Part shown: one piece after another, positions 17,121 through 26,282 of the stretch
Numbering within the stretch: position 1 is the stretch's first letter
How the letters are laid out: each line of letters opens with the position of its first letter
DNA from: Microbacterium flavum
Lineage (GTDB): Bacteria; Actinomycetota; Actinomycetes; Actinomycetales; Microbacteriaceae
Reading direction: 5' to 3'
NCBI RefSeq assembly: GCF_018717645.1
Contig: NZ_JAFLHG010000002.1
Location: 186,001-250,000 of the forward strand
DNA length: 64,000 bases
The notes under the pieces: generated by a model
What the model was told of the DNA's origin: nothing
Seen by the model: only the letters and a program-made list of their open reading frames with translations
The model's database searches: none
Translations under genes and position numbers: made by a program

Positions 17121-17822
17121 ATGTTCTACTGGTTCATGAAGTACATCGTGATCGGGCCGATCGTGAAGGCGATCTTCCGACCGTGGATCGTCGGGCGCAC
17201 GAACATCCCCTCCACGGGAGCCGCGATCCTCGCGAGCAACCACCTGTCGGTGAGCGACTCGATCTTCCTGCCGCTGATGATCGACCGGCCGATGAGCTTC
17301 CTCGCCAAGAGCGACTACTTCACCGGCAAGGGTCTGAAGGGCTGGGCGACCCGGATGTTCATGAAGGCGACCGGCCAGATTCCCATCGATCGGACCGGCG
17401 GCAAGGCGTCCGAGGACTCCCTCAACACCGGATTGCAGGTCCTCGGTCGCGGCGACCTGCTCGGCATCTATCCGGAGGGCACCCGCAGCCCGGACGGCAA
17501 GCTCTACCGGGGGCGGACGGGGCTGGCGCGCATGGCGCTGGAGGCCCGCGTTCCCGTCATCCCCGTCGTCATGGTCGACACGGGCGAGATCATGCCCATC
17601 GGACGCTCGATTCCGCGGATCGGCCGGGTCGGGATGGTGATCGGCGAGCCGCTCGACTTCTCCCGATTCCACGGGATGGAATCCGACCGCTACGTCCTGC
17701 GGTCCGTCACCGACGAGATCATGGTGGCGCTTCAGCGCCTCGGCGAGCAGGAGTACGACGACGTCTACGCCTCCACCGTCAAGGATCGCGTGAACGCCGC
17801 CACCGCGGCGACGGCCGCGTGA
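17121..17822 (+). CDS. plsC: 1-acyl-sn-glycerol-3-phosphate acyltransferase (PlsC family)
   Basis: 233 residues. It shows the acyltransferase motif HX4D as NHLSVSD (about residues 41-47), the phosphate-binding YPEGTRSPDGKLYRGRTG, and the VPVIPVV segment. An N-terminal hydrophobic stretch (WFMKYIVIGPIVKAIF) would anchor it to the membrane face. The family adds the second acyl chain to make phosphatidic acid. It follows the ROK gene by nine bases and is probably co-transcribed with it, and the acyl-CoA synthetase lies just beyond. Several PlsC-type proteins usually exist per actinobacterial genome, so the exact acceptor is open. Confidence 0.88.
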   Translation: MFYWFMKYIVIGPIVKAIFRPWIVGRTNIPSTGAAILASNHLSVSDSIFLPLMIDRPMSFLAKSDYFTGKGLKGWATRMFMKATGQIPIDRTGGKASEDSLNTGLQVLGRGDLLGIYPEGTRSPDGKLYRGRTGLARMALEARVPVIPVVMVDTGEIMPIGRSIPRIGRVGMVIGEPLDFSRFHGMESDRYVLRSVTDEIMVALQRLGEQEYDDVYASTVKDRVNAATAATAA

Positions 17823-17863
17823 TCGCCGCCGTCATGCGGATCTCCACCCCTCGGGCGCCCCAC

Positions 17864-17869
17864 TAGACT
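17864..17869 (+). promoter_or_regulatory. -10-like element of aroG (leaderless pattern)
   Basis: TAGACT (17864-17869), six bases before ATG 17876, with no ribosome site between them. Confidence 0.6.
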
Positions 17870-17875
17870 GGCCGG

Positions 17876-19213
17876 ATGCCCACCCCGCACGCCGACCTGG
17901 ATCACTGGCGCACGCTCCCGATCAAGCAGCAGCCCGCCTGGCCCGACGCCGATGCCGTCGCTGCCGTGTCGACGGAGATCTCGACTCTGCCGCCGCTCGT
18001 GTTCGCCGGCGAAGTGGACAACCTGCGCGACCGCCTCGCGAAGGCTGCGGCCGGCAAGGCATTCCTCCTGCAGGGCGGCGACTGCGCCGAGACGTTCGCC
18101 GGAGCGACCGCCGAGCAGATCCGCAACCGCATCAAGACCGTGCTGCAGATGGCTGTCGTCCTCACCTACGGCGCGTCCATGCCCGTCGTGAAGATGGGGC
18201 GGATGGCGGGTCAGTTCGCCAAGCCCCGCTCAAGCGATACCGAGTCCCGGGGCGACGTCACCCTTCCCGCCTACCGCGGCGACATCGTCAACGGATACGA
18301 CTTCACGGAGCACTCGCGCCGCCCCGACCCGCAGCGTCTGCTGAAGGGGTACCACACCGCGGCATCCACCATCAACCTCATCCGGGCGTTCACGCAGGGC
18401 GGGTTCGCCGACCTCCGCGAGGTGCACTCGTGGAACCGGGGCTTCGCGCAGAACCCCGCGAATCAGCAGTACGAGCGTCTCGCGACCGAGATCGATCGCG
18501 CCATCAAGTTCATGGAGGCCGCCGGCGCGGACTTCGATGAACTCACGCGCGTCGAGTTCTACACGGGCCACGAGGGTCTGCTCATGGACTACGAGCGTCC
18601 GATGACGCGTATCGATTCGCGCACGCAGACGCCGTACAACACCTCTGCGCACTTCCTCTGGATCGGGGAGCGCACGCGCGAGCTCGACGGTGCGCACGTC
18701 GACTACTTCTCGAAGATCCGCAACCCCATCGGCGTGAAGCTCGGACCGACGACCTCGACCGGCACCGCGCTCGCCCTCATCGACGCCCTCGATCCGGAGC
18801 GCGAGCCGGGACGGCTCACCTTCATCACCCGGATGGGCGCCGGAAAGATCCGCGATGCGCTCCCGCCGCTGCTGGAGGCCGTGAAGGATGCCGGGGCCAC
18901 GCCCCTCTGGGTCACCGACCCGATGCACGGCAACGGCATCACGACGCCCACCGGCTACAAGACGCGTCGGTTCGACGACGTCGTCGACGAGGTGCGCGGG
19001 TTCTTCGAGGCGCACCGCGCCGTCGGGACGCATCCGGGCGGCATCCACGTCGAGCTCACCGGCGACGACGTGACGGAGTGCCTGGGCGGCAGCGAGCAGA
19101 TCGACGAGGCGACCCTCGCGACCCGCTACGAGAGCCTGTGCGATCCGCGTCTGAACCACATGCAGTCGCTCGAGCTCGCCTTCCTCGTCGCCGAGGAGCT
19201 CGAGAAGCGCTGA
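17876..19213 (+). CDS. aroG: 3-deoxy-D-arabino-heptulosonate-7-phosphate synthase, class II
   Basis: 445 residues, the size of plant-like class II DAHP synthases. It joins phosphoenolpyruvate and erythrose 4-phosphate at the entry of the shikimate pathway. Typical blocks: WRTLPIKQQPAWPD at the N-terminus, LQGGDCAETF with the metal-ligand Cys, KMGRMAGQFAKPRS, GDIVNGYDF, and the C-terminal TDPMHGNG and GGIHVELTGDDVTECLGG blocks. The neighbourhood (PASTA kinase, Rv2175c-like regulator, polyprenyl synthase) is the same as around Rv2178c in mycobacteria. Probably expressed from a leaderless transcript. Confidence 0.96.
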   Translation: MPTPHADLDHWRTLPIKQQPAWPDADAVAAVSTEISTLPPLVFAGEVDNLRDRLAKAAAGKAFLLQGGDCAETFAGATAEQIRNRIKTVLQMAVVLTYGASMPVVKMGRMAGQFAKPRSSDTESRGDVTLPAYRGDIVNGYDFTEHSRRPDPQRLLKGYHTAASTINLIRAFTQGGFADLREVHSWNRGFAQNPANQQYERLATEIDRAIKFMEAAGADFDELTRVEFYTGHEGLLMDYERPMTRIDSRTQTPYNTSAHFLWIGERTRELDGAHVDYFSKIRNPIGVKLGPTTSTGTALALIDALDPEREPGRLTFITRMGAGKIRDALPPLLEAVKDAGATPLWVTDPMHGNGITTPTGYKTRRFDDVVDEVRGFFEAHRAVGTHPGGIHVELTGDDVTECLGGSEQIDEATLATRYESLCDPRLNHMQSLELAFLVAEELEKR

Positions 19214-19260
19214 TCCGCACCCCACGGCCGGTGCCGTGTCTCGGCCGATCGGCGTCGCAG

Positions 19261-19322
19261 AAGCAGGGCGGATCGCGACCGTGCGGCCGTGACGGGCCCC
19301 GCGGTCCGGTTTCGCCCTGCTT
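19261..19322. terminator. Long-range inverted repeat between convergent aroG and kinase genes
   Basis: AAGCAGGGCG (19261-19270) pairs perfectly with CGCCCTGCTT (19313-19322), enclosing a 42-base GC-rich insert that can itself fold. It lies in the 163-base space between two stops. Plausible two-way terminator, but the wide spacing makes this uncertain. Confidence 0.4.
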
Positions 19323-19376
19323 TCGGAGCGCACAGCGGGTCGCAAGGGGGGTGGCCGCCGCGCAGCGGCGACGCCG

Positions 19377-21302
19377 TCAGCCGGTGGAGCGGACCGTGAT
19401 CTTCGTCCCGGGCAGCTGCAGACTGCCCGCCTTGGGGTCGGTGCTCGAAACGGTGAAGATCCCCCACACGATCTCGGGGAGGGCGGTGCCGGGCTCGAAC
19501 CCGGCATCGCGCAGTCTCTTCATCGCGTTGGCGACGGTGTCGCCGGAGACGTCCGGGACGGCGACCGGCTCCGGACCCTCGGAGACGACGAGAGTCACCG
19601 TTCCTCCAGGCTGAAGCCCTTCTCCGGCCTCGACCCGGATCACGAGACCCTTGTCGACGTCGTCGCTGTACTCCTCCGCCGAGGTCACACCCAGTTCCGA
19701 GCCTGCGAGCGTCGCGGTCGCGTCCGCGACGCTGCGACCCGCGACATCGGGGATCGGACCCGCCGACACGTCGAAGGTGACGGTGGAGGTCTCCAGGGCG
19801 GTGCACCCGTCCGTGCAGTCCTGCCTGTCGCCGCCGCCCGGAGGGGTGATCCGCGCCGAGATCACGGTTCCGGCCGGGGAATCGCCGAAGTAGCGGGCCG
19901 GATCTCCCGATGCCGTGATGAAGATCTCCCCGAGCGCCGCCGTCGCGGCGTCGATGCTCCGGCCCGCCAGTGCGCCGATCTCGTGAGCGGCCGGTCCGAG
20001 GGAGATCACGACGGTAATCTCGGCGTTCTTCTCGACGCGCGTTCCGGCATCCGGATCGGTGCGGATCGCCTGTCCCACGGCGATGTCGCGGCTGTTGTCC
20101 TCACCGGGGAGGGCGACGAGCCCCTCGGCGGCGAGGGTGAGCGTGGCGTCCTCGAGACTCTGGCCGGCGACGTCCGGGACGGCCACGAGGGACCCCGGCC
20201 CGGAGCCGAACCACCACCCCGCACCGCCCGCCAGGACGGCCAGGACGAGCACGATCGTGAGAAGCCACGCGCCCTTCCCCGCGTTGTGCCGCGCATGGCG
20301 GCGCAGTCGCGTCGCGTTGTCGACGGTGTCGGTCACGACGGGCGCAGTGAAGCTCCCGGGCATGATCTTCGTGACCTCACCGGAGTCGATGCCGTCCTCG
20401 ATCACCGCGACGCGCGTCGCGGCGGCGGCCGGAGCGCGCACGACGTGGGGGAACACCCCGAGCTCCTTCTCGATGTCGCGGAGCCGGTCGAGCATCTGAC
20501 GCGCGTCCAGCGGACGCTCGTCGGGCTCCCGCTCGGTCGCCCAGAGCACCAGCTCGTCGAGCTGCTCCGGGATGCCGGGGTTCTTGGCGCTCGGGCGCGG
20601 CACCGAATCGGTGGCGTGCTGGTAGGCGATCTGCATCGGCTGCTCGCCCTTGTAGGGCTGCTCGCCGACGAGCATCTCGTAGAGCATGATGCCGAGGGCG
20701 TAGATGTCGCTGCGGGCATCCGCCGTGCCGCGGGTCACGAGCTCGGGCGCGAGGTACGCGATCGTGCCGAGGAGCATCTGTCCCGTCGCGGTGTTCGCGC
20801 TCGTCGCCCGCGCGAGGCCGAAGTCGCCGATCTTGATGCGGCCGTCCTCGGCCAGGAGCACATTCTCGGGCTTGACGTCGCGGTGCACGATGCCGGCGCG
20901 GTGCGCGGCGGCGAGGCCGGACAGGACGGCGTCCATGATCGTGATGGTCTGGGGGATCGACAGGCGCCGCTGTTCGCGCAGGAGATCGCGCAGCGTGATG
21001 CCGGGGAGATACTCCATGACGAGGTAGGCCATCTCCCCGTCCTGGCCCTGATCGAACACGTTGACGACGTGCGGATCGGCCAGGCGGGCGGCAGCGCGGG
21101 CCTCCTGGATGAAGCGGCCCTGGAAGACCTGGTCGTCCGACAGGTGCCCGTGCATCACCTTCAGTGCGACGCGGCGTTCGAGGCGGAGATCGGTCGCGAC
21201 GTAGACGGTCGCCATGCCTCCGCGGGCGATGCGAGCGCGCACCCGGTACCGCTCATCGACCAGACGGCCGATCAGCGGGTCGGTCTGCTGGCTCGTGCTC
21301 AC
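19377..21302 (-). CDS. pknL: Membrane Ser/Thr protein kinase with PASTA domains (PknL-like)
   Basis: 641 residues. Cytosolic kinase domain (about 18-280) with glycine loop ARGGMATVYVA, Lys48, HRDVKPEN with catalytic Asp142, and DFG at 160-162, so it should be active. Juxtamembrane Thr-rich linker, one membrane helix (about 345-366), then four extracellular PASTA repeats (about 372-641), with the second divergent and carrying a Cys pair (DCTDGCT). PASTA domains bind muropeptide or lipid II. The location beside aroG and the Rv2175c-like gene is that of mycobacterial PknL, whose known substrate is Rv2175c. Expected to link wall status to division and to the regulator at 22650. Confidence 0.9.
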   Translation of the reverse strand: MSTSQQTDPLIGRLVDERYRVRARIARGGMATVYVATDLRLERRVALKVMHGHLSDDQVFQGRFIQEARAAARLADPHVVNVFDQGQDGEMAYLVMEYLPGITLRDLLREQRRLSIPQTITIMDAVLSGLAAAHRAGIVHRDVKPENVLLAEDGRIKIGDFGLARATSANTATGQMLLGTIAYLAPELVTRGTADARSDIYALGIMLYEMLVGEQPYKGEQPMQIAYQHATDSVPRPSAKNPGIPEQLDELVLWATEREPDERPLDARQMLDRLRDIEKELGVFPHVVRAPAAAATRVAVIEDGIDSGEVTKIMPGSFTAPVVTDTVDNATRLRRHARHNAGKGAWLLTIVLVLAVLAGGAGWWFGSGPGSLVAVPDVAGQSLEDATLTLAAEGLVALPGEDNSRDIAVGQAIRTDPDAGTRVEKNAEITVVISLGPAAHEIGALAGRSIDAATAALGEIFITASGDPARYFGDSPAGTVISARITPPGGGDRQDCTDGCTALETSTVTFDVSAGPIPDVAGRSVADATATLAGSELGVTSAEEYSDDVDKGLVIRVEAGEGLQPGGTVTLVVSEGPEPVAVPDVSGDTVANAMKRLRDAGFEPGTALPEIVWGIFTVSSTDPKAGSLQLPGTKITVRSTG

Positions 21303-21429
21303 GCGACGAGTCTACGGAGAGGATGCCGCGGGAGCCGGGAGCGGCTCACCCCCGGCGGCCATCCCTCCGGCCCGATCGGGTGGGTCAGCCCCGTCAGCTC
21401 GGCACGCACGGCCAGCCCGGTCAGCACCC

Positions 21430-22479
21430 TCAGCCGAACTCCGCGAGCCAGGTGGAGGCCTGCTGCTCCCACGCGGCGTAGCGGTCGGGGTACGCCGAGA
21501 TCTGGACGGCCTGCGCGGCGTCGGCGAACGAGAGCGACTCCCATCCCGGAATGTCGAGCAGTCCGTGCGTCCGGCCGCCGTTCGGATTGAGGTCCCCGCC
21601 GTAGAACGCGGCGGCGGCGCGTGCGGGGTCGCGCACCTCCTCGGCCGATCCCCACCCGGCGCTCGGGCGCTGCTGGAAGAGACCCAGCGAGTCCCGGTCG
21701 CCCCAGTCGAGATTCCGGATCCATGATTCGACCATTGCGGTGGCGAGGGCGATGGTGATGCCGCGGTCGGATACTCCCCGCTCGCGGCCGACCTGGATGA
21801 TCACGCGGACATTCGCGATCTGCTCGTCGTCGAGGGCGACCGGGGCCGCGAGGGCGGGTGCCATCTCGGCGGGAGCGGCCGAGGCGGCCGCTTCGACGGG
21901 CGCCGGGGTCGTGGAAGCCACCGGCTCGAGCGCGACCAGGAGGAGCGTCTGCCCGGGATAGATGATCGCGTCGCGGGTGAGTCCGTTGGCAGCGAGCAGC
22001 GCATCGAGGGTCAGGCCGGCGTCGGCGGCGATGGCCCAGAGCGTGTCTCCGGCCGCGACGACGTGCGTCGGAGCCTCGGCGGCGGCCGGCGCCGCCGGAG
22101 CGTCCGGCGGGGCATCCGATGCCCCGCCGCCCTCGCTCACCGGGGCGGACAGGCGGAGCTCGTCGCCGGGGTGGATGAGACTCGACCATTCCAGGCCGTT
22201 CCAGGCGAGGACGTCCCCGGTCGCGAGTCCGAACCGGGCGGCGATGGCGCTGATCGTGTCACCGTCGGCCACGACATAATCTGCGGGGCCGAGCGCCGCT
22301 GCGGCGCGGAGGAAGGCCTGGGGCGGTGGCGTGACGGCGCGGAGCGCGAAGGCCTCACTCGGGGTGTGTGCCTCGAGCGCGGCGGCGGGTGCGGCTGCGC
22401 TGAGGACGAGAGACACCGAGCCGAGGACGGCGGTCGTGGTCGTCAGCCCGGGAGGGCTCGGCAAAAGGATCGGTCGCAA
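21430..22479 (-). CDS. Secreted LysM protein with lysozyme-like C-terminal domain
   Basis: 349 residues: signal peptide (about 1-34, ending AAALEAH), two LysM repeats ([17 protein letters not shown] around 70-112 and [17 protein letters not shown] around 128-170), an Ala/Pro-rich linker, then a C-terminal domain of about 130 residues with [25 protein letters not shown] and [11 protein letters not shown]. That domain has the look of a transglycosylase/lysozyme-like fold with a possible catalytic Glu in MVES, but I cannot confirm catalysis. LysM domains bind GlcNAc in peptidoglycan. It lies downstream of the divergent Rv2175c-like gene and upstream of the PASTA kinase on the same strand, fitting a wall-growth role. 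Confidence 0.83.
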   Translation of the reverse strand: MRPILLPSPPGLTTTTAVLGSVSLVLSAAAPAAALEAHTPSEAFALRAVTPPPQAFLRAAAALGPADYVVADGDTISAIAARFGLATGDVLAWNGLEWSSLIHPGDELRLSAPVSEGGGASDAPPDAPAAPAAAEAPTHVVAAGDTLWAIAADAGLTLDALLAANGLTRDAIIYPGQTLLLVALEPVASTTPAPVEAAASAAPAEMAPALAAPVALDDEQIANVRVIIQVGRERGVSDRGITIALATAMVESWIRNLDWGDRDSLGLFQQRPSAGWGSAEEVRDPARAAAAFYGGDLNPNGGRTHGLLDIPGWESLSFADAAQAVQISAYPDRYAAWEQQASTWLAEFG

Positions 22480-22639
22480 GAATTTCCCCCTTCTTCGACC
22501 CGGCTACCGTGACACGGATGTGTACGGCTGTCAATCAATGGGTCTGATGTGAATGAAGTGGTGCAAGTGACGAGGGTTCCCCCCCCGCTCTGCTTCCACC
22601 GTCGCTGAGCCCGAGCCGCGGGCCGGGTCGGAAGTGGGA

Positions 22640-22645
22640 TAGTGA
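22640..22645 (+). promoter_or_regulatory. Weak -10-like element before the Rv2175c-like gene
   Basis: TAGTGA (22640-22645), four bases before GTG 22650. It is not a perfect match to the TANNNT pattern, and no ribosome site is visible. Confidence 0.25.
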
Positions 22646-22649
22646 ACAG

Positions 22650-23000
22650 GTGACCGACGCATCCGCCGCACCCGCCTCGACCGACTGGCTGACCCTCCCC
22701 GACCTCGTCGAGGTGCTGGGGGAGCCCCTCGGCCGCGTCCGCCGCCTCCTCGACGACCATGTGCTCGTCGGCAGCAAGCGCACCGGCGTCTTCGCGGTTC
22801 CGGCGCTGTTCATCATCGACGGCGCCCCCCTCTCCTCGCTCCGCGGCACCGTGATGGTGCTGCAGGACGCCGGCTTCAGCGATGACGAGTTGATCGACTG
22901 GCTTCTGGCCGAGGAGGAATCGATCGGCCTCGCCCCCATCGAGGCGCTCCGCCGCGGCCGCAAGAGCGAGGTGCGCCGGGTCGCGCAGACTCTCGCCTGA
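22650..23000 (+). CDS. Rv2175c-like winged-helix DNA-binding protein
   Basis: 116 residues, GTG start. The N-terminal half (DWLTLPDLVEVLGEPLGRVRRLLDD) is a MerR/excisionase-like helix-turn-helix, and the C-terminal half (LSSLRGTVMVLQDAGFSDDELIDWLL) is the conserved Rv2175c domain. In mycobacteria PknL phosphorylates the N-terminal tail of this protein and blocks DNA binding; here the tail has Thr2 and Thr11 as candidates. The kinase gene is 1.3 kb away on the other strand. The regulator's targets are not known to me. Confidence 0.82.
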   Translation: MTDASAAPASTDWLTLPDLVEVLGEPLGRVRRLLDDHVLVGSKRTGVFAVPALFIIDGAPLSSLRGTVMVLQDAGFSDDELIDWLLAEEESIGLAPIEALRRGRKSEVRRVAQTLA

Positions 23001-23052
23001 GTCGCCCTGCCGTCACCGGTTCGAGCGCACTCGGGCGCGCCGGGCGGACGCG

Positions 23053-24141
23053 CTAGGCGGTGCGCGCGGTCGCGTCCTGAGCGAGGCCGCGAAGGGTCTC
23101 GACAGCTGCCGGCGCGAGGGCCGCATCGCGGAGCGCCTCATCGGCCTCGTCCGCGTACGCATCGATCAGGGCCTCGACGCGCTCGAGCGCACCCGTGCCG
23201 GCGATCGTCTCCTGCAGGGATGCGATCTGCGCGGCATCCAGCGTCGGATCACCCAGCTGCGCATCGAAGCGGTGCCGAGCCGCATCGTCCATCCGCTCGC
23301 GCGCGTACGCCACGAGGACCGTGCGCTTTCCTTCGCGCAGATCGTCGCCCGATGGCTTTCCCGTGACGGCGCTGTCGCCGAAGACGCCGAGCACGTCGTC
23401 GCGCAGTTGAAAGGCGAGGCCGAGCGGATGCCCGAACGCCGAGAGGGCCCCGGACTGCGCGGCATCCGCTCCCGCGAGAGCAGCGCCCAGCAGCAGCGGA
23501 TGCTGAATGGAGTAGCGGGCCGACTTGAGGGATGCCACCCGCAGGGCGCGCCCGGCGTGCTCCCCGTCGGGTGCGGTGATGAACGCGGCCTCCTCGGCGA
23601 TGTCGAGGAACTGCCCGACGGTGACCTCGCGACGCATGAGCGCGTAGACCTCGCGCGCCGCCGGCGCGCAGGGGGCGGTGCGGAGACCGTCCTCCAGGAG
23701 GTCGTCGCTCCAGGCGACGAGCAGGTCGCCGAGGAGGATCGCGGACGAGCGGCCGAACGCCTCCGCCGAGCCGGCCCACGTGGAGCGGGCGTGGTGCGCC
23801 TCGAGGGCGCGGTGGGCGGCCGGACGGCCGCGGCGCGTGTCGGAGTTGTCGATGAGATCGTCGTGCACGAGGGCGGCCGCGTGGAAGACCTCGAGCGCCG
23901 CCGCGGCGGCGGTGACATCGTCTCCCGGGACGGCCGCGGGGTCATCGGCCTCGGCGACGGCGCGCCATCCTGCGAGACAGAAGCGGGCTCGCAGTCTCTT
24001 GCCTCCACTGAGCGCGGACGCCCCGGCGCGGACGAAGGCGACCGCCTCGGGTCCCGATCCGACCCATTCACCCTCGCGAGCCTCGACGAACCTTGCCAGT
24101 CGCTGGGAAACTGCCGCGATCGCGTCGGGGGAAGGGGTCAC
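23053..24141 (-). CDS. idsA: Polyprenyl diphosphate synthase (trans-isoprenyl)
   Basis: 362 residues. It extends allylic diphosphates with isopentenyl diphosphate. The first Asp-rich motif is HDDLIDNSDTRRG (Asp94, Asp95 and Asp98) and the second is QLRDDVLGVFGD; the GGKRLRARF block that binds isopentenyl diphosphate is also present. Chain length cannot be read safely; geranylgeranyl or longer products for menaquinone, carotenoid or undecaprenyl supply are all possible. GTG start, with TAGGCT six bases upstream, so a leaderless transcript is likely. The corresponding mycobacterial gene (idsA2) lies in the same neighbourhood. Confidence 0.92.
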   Translation of the reverse strand: MTPSPDAIAAVSQRLARFVEAREGEWVGSGPEAVAFVRAGASALSGGKRLRARFCLAGWRAVAEADDPAAVPGDDVTAAAAALEVFHAAALVHDDLIDNSDTRRGRPAAHRALEAHHARSTWAGSAEAFGRSSAILLGDLLVAWSDDLLEDGLRTAPCAPAAREVYALMRREVTVGQFLDIAEEAAFITAPDGEHAGRALRVASLKSARYSIQHPLLLGAALAGADAAQSGALSAFGHPLGLAFQLRDDVLGVFGDSAVTGKPSGDDLREGKRTVLVAYARERMDDAARHRFDAQLGDPTLDAAQIASLQETIAGTGALERVEALIDAYADEADEALRDAALAPAAVETLRGLAQDATARTA

Positions 24142-24147
24142 GGGCCT

Positions 24148-24176
24148 AGCCTAGTTCTCGAGTGCACGGGTAGAAT
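24148..24176. promoter_or_regulatory. Divergent -10-like elements of idsA and the DUF3040 gene
   Basis: Minus strand TAGGCT (24153 to 24148) lies six bases before the idsA GTG. Plus strand TAGAAT (24171-24176) drives a leader of about 40 bases with an AAGGAGG ribosome site before ATG 24224. Confidence 0.55.
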
Positions 24177-24223
24177 CGAGTGCACCGACCCGTCAGCACG
24201 ACCCGGCCTCAAGGAGGCACCGC

Positions 24224-24601
24224 ATGCCGCTCTCAGAACAGGAGCAGCGCCTGCTCGATGAGATGGAGCGCCATCTCATGAACAAGGACGCGGATGTCGT
24301 CGCGCCCCGCGAAGGACAGACGCTCAGCTACCGAAACATCGTCTACGGCACGGTGCTCGTCCTGGTGGGTCTCGGGGGGCTCGTCTTCGGCGTCTCCAGC
24401 AGTCTGATCGTCGTCGGCGTCCTCGCTTTCGTCGTGATGGTCGCCGGTGTCGTCCTCGCCGTGACGCCCGCCAAGGGGGGATCCGCCCGTGCCGCGGCCG
24501 CGCCCGCCTCGACCGGATCGAAGAAGCCCGCCGCGTCCTCGTCGTCCTCGTTCATGGACCGCATGAACGACCGGTGGGACCGCCGTCAGGGAGACCGCTG
24601 A
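24224..24601 (+). CDS. DUF3040 small membrane protein
   Basis: 125 residues, ATG with AAGGAGG upstream. It opens with MPLSEQEQRLLDEMERHL, the hallmark of actinobacterial DUF3040 proteins, followed by two membrane helices (about 40-60 and 64-84) and a Ser/Lys/Arg-rich cytosolic tail. No function is established for the family that I know. It sits immediately before the division cluster in many actinobacteria and is closed off from mraZ by a strong terminator. Confidence 0.88.
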   Translation: MPLSEQEQRLLDEMERHLMNKDADVVAPREGQTLSYRNIVYGTVLVLVGLGGLVFGVSSSLIVVGVLAFVVMVAGVVLAVTPAKGGSARAAAAPASTGSKKPAASSSSSFMDRMNDRWDRRQGDR

Positions 24602-24647
24602 GCGGCACCGACCAGACCTGACGGGCCGCCCGCCCACCGCTTCGAAG

Positions 24648-24673
24648 AACACCGACCCCAGAGGGTCGGTGTT
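24648..24673 (+). terminator. Strong factor-independent terminator
   Basis: Perfect 11-base arms AACACCGACCC (24648-24658) and GGGTCGGTGTT (24663-24673) with a CAGA tetraloop, followed by TATTTGTGCCCTTTTT. It isolates DUF3040 from mraZ. Confidence 0.88.
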
Positions 24674-24726
24674 TATTTGTGCCCTTTTTCGTGCGTCGGG
24701 GCGGATGCAGGCGTGAAAGCCATAGT

Positions 24727-24756
24727 GAAGTGGAGGGAAGTGGAGTAAAGTGGTGC
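24727..24756 (+). promoter_or_regulatory. Probable MraZ operator: three 10-base AAGTGG repeats
   Basis: GAAGTGGAGG (24727-24736), GAAGTGGAGT (24737-24746) and AAAGTGGTGC (24747-24756) follow each other with exact 10-base periodicity, 40 bases before the mraZ ATG. MraZ from other bacteria binds tandem GTGG- or AAAGTG-type repeats spaced by one helical turn in its own promoter. The match in repeat core, period and position makes autoregulation of the dcw cluster by MraZ likely. Confidence 0.8.
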
Positions 24757-24795
24757 TCACCTGAGGCGGGCCGGAGCGAAGGGGGGTGGTCGTGG

Positions 24796-25227
24796 ATGCT
24801 GTTGGGCACCTACACCCCCAAGCTCGACGACAAGGGTCGGGTCATCCTTCCCGCCAAGTTCCGCACCGATCTCGGTGACGGCGTGGTGGTCACCCGAGGT
24901 CAGGAGCGCTGCCTCTACGTGTTCAGCACGAAGGAATTCGAGCGGGTCTACGAGAAGATCCGCGAGGCGCCGCTGACGAACAAGCAGGCGCGCGACTTCC
25001 AGCGCATGTTCCTCTCCGGCGCGAGCGACGAGAAGCCCGACAGCCAGAGCCGCATCACCCTCCCCGTCCACCTGCGCACCTACGCGAACCTCGGCCGCGA
25101 ACTCGTGGTGACGGGCGTCGGCGCGCACGCCGAGATCTGGGACGCGGAGGCATGGAACGCCTATGCCGAAGGAAACGAAGACAGCTACTCGGACATGGAG
25201 CAGGAGGTGATCCCGGGCCTCTTCTGA
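24796..25227 (+). CDS. mraZ: Transcriptional regulator MraZ
   Basis: 143 residues, the first gene of the dcw cluster. Two AbrB-like half-domains are visible: [23 protein letters not shown] at the N-terminus and [21 protein letters not shown] in the second half, each with the DxKGR/DxQGR-type DNA-contacting loop. MraZ forms ring-shaped multimers that bind tandem repeats in its promoter and controls the dcw operon. Start ATG 24796 fits the family N-terminus. The 10-base repeats upstream are its probable target. Confidence 0.95.
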   Translation: MLLGTYTPKLDDKGRVILPAKFRTDLGDGVVVTRGQERCLYVFSTKEFERVYEKIREAPLTNKQARDFQRMFLSGASDEKPDSQSRITLPVHLRTYANLGRELVVTGVGAHAEIWDAEAWNAYAEGNEDSYSDMEQEVIPGLF

Positions 25228-25322
25228 CCCGTGGCCCCGACTCCCAGCCGCACGCCCTGGCACACTTCCCCGGTGCCAGGTCAGGCGGATGGGGATCGGG
25301 ACTCCGGGCCCCGCCCGAGACG

Positions 25323-26282
25323 ATGAGCACCTCCGACATCCACACCCCGGTCCTCCTCGAGCGCTGCATCGAGCTGCTCGCGCCCGCCCTCGCGCACCCC
25401 GGCGCTGTCGTCGTGGATGCCACGGAAGGCATGGGCGGCCACTCGGAGGCGCTTCTCGAGCGCTTCGACGGGGTGCGCCTCATCGGCCTGGACCGCGACA
25501 CCGACGCCCTGCGTCTGGCCGGCGAGCGTCTTGCTCGCTTCGGCGACCGGGTGACGCTCGTGCACACGGTGTACGACGGCATCGCCGAGGCGGTCGCGGG
25601 GGCCGGAGCGCCGCAGGTCGACGGCATCCTCTTCGATCTCGGCGTCTCCTCGCTGCAGCTCGACGAGGCGGATCGCGGATTCGCCTATTCCCAGGACGCC
25701 CCGCTGGACATGAGGATGGACCAGACGCAGGGGATCACCGCGGCAGAGGTCGTCGCGACCTACGGCGAGGGCGACCTGCGTCGCATCTTCGAGCGCTATG
25801 GCGAGGAGAAGCTCGCCGGCCGCTACGCCCGGGCGATCCTCGCGGCGCGCGCCTTCGCGCCGATCGAGCGCTCGGGTCAACTCGTCGACGTCCTCGTCGC
25901 GGCGACTCCGGTCGCTGTGCAGCGCGAGGGACGCGGGCACCCGGCCAAGCGCGTCTTCCAGGCGCTGCGGATCGAGGTCAACGCCGAGCTCGCCGTGCTC
26001 GAGCGCGCGCTGCCCGCCGCGATGGGGCTCCTCCGGCTCGGGGGACGCATCGCGGTGATGAGCTACCAGTCGCTCGAGGATCGACTGGTCAAGCGCGAGT
26101 TCGCTGCGGCCGCGGCATCCACCGCCCCCGCGGGACTGCCCGTCGAGCTCCCCGAGCACACTCCGCGCTTCCGTCTGCTCACGAAGGGCGCCGAACTGGC
26201 CTCCGAGGCGGAGCGCGCACGCAACCCCCGAGCCACCCCCGTGCGACTGCGCGCGGCCGAGAGAATCGCAGAGGCCGTATGA
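25323..26282 (+). CDS. rsmH: 16S rRNA m4C1402 methyltransferase
   Basis: 319 residues. It methylates N4 of C1402 in 16S rRNA using S-adenosylmethionine. Motifs: [13 protein letters not shown] at the N-terminus, the AdoMet loop [35 protein letters not shown], and [21 protein letters not shown] 25323 gives the typical N-terminus; the frame is open further upstream without family similarity. Conserved second gene of the dcw cluster. Its stop overlaps the ATG of the FtsL-like gene. Confidence 0.95.
   Translation: MSTSDIHTPVLLERCIELLAPALAHPGAVVVDATEGMGGHSEALLERFDGVRLIGLDRDTDALRLAGERLARFGDRVTLVHTVYDGIAEAVAGAGAPQVDGILFDLGVSSLQLDEADRGFAYSQDAPLDMRMDQTQGITAAEVVATYGEGDLRRIFERYGEEKLAGRYARAILAARAFAPIERSGQLVDVLVAATPVAVQREGRGHPAKRVFQALRIEVNAELAVLERALPAAMGLLRLGGRIAVMSYQSLEDRLVKREFAAAAASTAPAGLPVELPEHTPRFRLLTKGAELASEAERARNPRATPVRLRAAERIAEAV

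Noticed and set aside
14400..17672. 1090-codon minus-strand frame across the acyl-CoA synthetase, ROK and PlsC genes
   Set aside because: Out of frame with the real synthetase and antisense to two real genes.
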